A stretch of 64,000 bases of DNA, taken from CBDAPX01 sp965198725. Its GTDB lineage: Bacteria; Pseudomonadota; Alphaproteobacteria; Rhodobacterales; Rhodobacteraceae. The DNA lies in assembly GCA_965198725.1 (NCBI GenBank), contig CBDAPX010000001.1, positions 434,001 to 498,000 on the forward strand, in the 5' to 3' direction. Numbering within the stretch: position 1 is the stretch's first letter; each line of letters opens with the position of its first letter. The translations under genes and the position numbers were made by a program. The notes under the pieces are model-generated. The model did not search any database, was not told the DNA's origin, and was given only the letters and a program-made list of their open reading frames with translations. Of this stretch, positions 62,772-64,000 are shown one piece after another.

Positions 62772-63806
62772 ATGGTCGATGTCACCATACGTGGGGCGGG
62801 AATTTTTGGGATGTCCATTGCGTGGACATGCGCCCAGCGCGGCGCGCGCGTGCGCGTTATCGATCCCCAAGGCCCCGGGGCCGGGGCCAGCGGCGGATTG
62901 GTCGGCGCCTTGGCCCCGCATGTCCCTGAAAACTGGAATGCCAAAAAGGCGTTTCAATTTGAGAGCTTGCTGTTGGCAGAGCCGTTTTGGCGCGCTGTGG
63001 AAGAGGCATCGGGCCTGTCTTCGGGGTATGGCCGGACCGGTCGACTGCAACCGATCTTGGATGACCGTTCGCTTGACCTTGCCTATCGGCGGGCTGACAC
63101 AGCCAGAGAGCTATGGCAGGGGCAGGCATCTTGGTACGTTGTGCCTGCGGATGCCCATTCGGCGTGGGGGCTCAGCAGCCCGACAGGGTATCTGATCCAT
63201 GACACGCTGACCGCCCGCATGCATCCCCGTCGCGCCTGCGCGGCCTTGGCCACCGCGCTGACCGCGACCGGCGTCGACATCGTGACAGAGGCTGAGTACG
63301 AAGGCACCGTGTTGTGGGCGACCGGGGCTCAAGGCCTTTTGGATATCAGCGCCGCGTTACAGCGCCCTGTCGGCAACGGTGTCAAAGGCCAGGCCGCCCT
63401 CTTTGCCCTGAACGTGTCGGGCGCGCCGCAGCTTTTTGCCGAAACCCTACACATCATCCCCCATGCAGATGGAACCGTGGCAGTCGGGTCCACCAGCGAG
63501 CGGGACTATGACGACCCCCATAGTACAGACGCACAGCTGGACGCGATCATCGAAAAGGCCCGCCAAATTGTCCCGGCCCTCAAGGGCGCAGAGGTTCTTG
63601 ACCGTTGGGCCGGCCTGCGCCCCCGCGCAAAGAGCCGCGCGCCGATCCTTGGCCAACATCCCTTGTACCCCGATCAGTTCATCGCAAATGGCGGCTTTAA
63701 GATCGGCTTTGGCATGGCTCCCAAATGTGCCGAGGTGATGGCCGACCTGTTGCTGGATGGGACCGACCGGATTCCAACGGATTTTCGGCCAGAAACGTCG
63801 ATTTAA
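62772..63806 (+). CDS. FAD-dependent oxidoreductase (DadA-like), possible stand-alone MnmC oxidase half
   Basis: The 344-residue protein has the FAD dinucleotide fold VTIRGAGIFGMSIAW and GASGGLVGALAPH near the N-terminus, and a DAO-type C-terminal block (DRWAGLRPRAKSRAPILG). GASGGL.GAL.PH is reminiscent of the cmnm5U-oxidase half of MnmC, and the divergent neighbour is mnmD. Together they suggest a split MnmC system, an inference; a generic glycine/D-amino-acid oxidase is the alternative. Its end overlaps the convergent MaoC-like gene by 4 bases. Confidence 0.75.
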   Translation: MVDVTIRGAGIFGMSIAWTCAQRGARVRVIDPQGPGAGASGGLVGALAPHVPENWNAKKAFQFESLLLAEPFWRAVEEASGLSSGYGRTGRLQPILDDRSLDLAYRRADTARELWQGQASWYVVPADAHSAWGLSSPTGYLIHDTLTARMHPRRACAALATALTATGVDIVTEAEYEGTVLWATGAQGLLDISAALQRPVGNGVKGQAALFALNVSGAPQLFAETLHIIPHADGTVAVGSTSERDYDDPHSTDAQLDAIIEKARQIVPALKGAEVLDRWAGLRPRAKSRAPILGQHPLYPDQFIANGGFKIGFGMAPKCAEVMADLLLDGTDRIPTDFRPETSI

Positions 63807-64000
63807 GCTTCGAATTGGGCCTGCATGCACTGGCGACCATCCGGTCCGCGGACCCACATATCCCCCCCGGCACGGCAAAGCTCTGCCGTTTCAAAATGCA
63901 TCAAGGGTGACGTGGCCCGAAACGAAAACCGGTGTAGGCTGCCCGCTAAATCATGCGCCATCAGCATCAAAAGCTGCGCCAGCAGGGGGCCGTGCACAAC
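63803..64000 (-). CDS. MaoC/FAS1-like dehydratase, C-terminal part (runs off the window)
   Basis: Only the last 65 or so residues are in the window. They read VVHGPLLAQLLMLMAHD, then RFSFRATSPLMHFETAELC, matching the C-terminal hot-dog half of mesaconyl-C4-CoA hydratase/MaoC-like dehydratases (HGP..A..L, F.FRA..PL). The start lies beyond 64000. Which enoyl-CoA it hydrates cannot be told. Confidence 0.6.
   Translation of the reverse strand, partial: VVHGPLLAQLLMLMAHDLAGSLHRFSFRATSPLMHFETAELCRAGGDMWVRGPDGRQCMQAQFEA

Overview
The window is a GC-rich alphaproteobacterial chromosome segment, most probably from a marine Rhodobacteraceae (Roseobacter-group) member. The evidence is the gene content: a complete taurine-to-sulfate route (tauABC, tpa, tauR, xsc, pta, ackA, soeABC), the hemD-mic60-hemY block, TRAP transporters, YjbE/F/H-type exopolysaccharide genes, and a short dispersed repeat (three copies here) of a kind I associate with this family. 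This placement is inference from content; no 16S or marker comparison was possible.

Layout. (1) 1-4600: one end of a prophage. A lysis cassette (holin-like protein, small membrane protein, M15 endolysin, single-gene spanin candidate) is followed by an HTH-metallophosphoesterase, small ORFs, SSB and a dNMP kinase. It ends at a terminator and lies against the 3' end of a tRNA-Arg(CCT), a classic integration site. (2) 4.8-11.8 kb: a catabolic cluster with a LacI regulator, a YcaQ-type glycosylase, a DapA/NanA-superfamily aldolase that lacks the DapA arginine, a TRAP transporter and an FAH-family hydrolase. (3) 11.9-22.9 kb: exopolysaccharide genes (YjbE-, YjbF- and YjbH-like, a PglF/WbpM-type dehydratase, a mono-PGT sugar transferase, an SDR epimerase, a Wza-like export lipoprotein, a GT4) with one IS inserted. 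(4) 23.0-26.8 kb: hemD, mic60 and hemY, then a tRNA-Thr(CGT) cut off just 3' of its anticodon and fused to a phage/plasmid primase-helicase remnant. (5) 26.8-39.9 kb: a decayed, IS-rich island. It has three of the window's four full copies of one IS407-like IS3-family element, a nested IS3-group element, older IS fragments, a shattered RTX calcium-binding gene, one intact RTX gene and a frameshifted hypothetical. (6) 39.9-58.2 kb: the taurine dissimilation region. (7) 58.2-64.0 kb: ordinary core genes (dapA, lytic transglycosylase, EamA transporter, mnmD with a divergent FAD oxidoreductase) and a truncated MaoC-like dehydratase at the edge.

How the taurine region works together: TauABC imports taurine, Tpa transaminates it with pyruvate to sulfoacetaldehyde and alanine, and Xsc converts sulfoacetaldehyde plus phosphate to acetyl phosphate and sulfite. 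Pta or AckA turns acetyl phosphate into acetyl-CoA or acetate plus ATP. A local citrate synthase paralogue can draw acetyl-CoA into the TCA cycle, and SoeABC oxidises sulfite at the membrane. TauR (MocR family) is encoded in the cluster.

The most notable new observation is a two-part motif, YTGGACTYAA and CTGGCCCTAT with starts 23 bp apart. It occurs upstream of both tpa and xsc, and in both places the second half-site overlaps a -10-like hexamer; it is a strong TauR operator candidate. TauC also carries an unusual soluble insert of about 120 residues.
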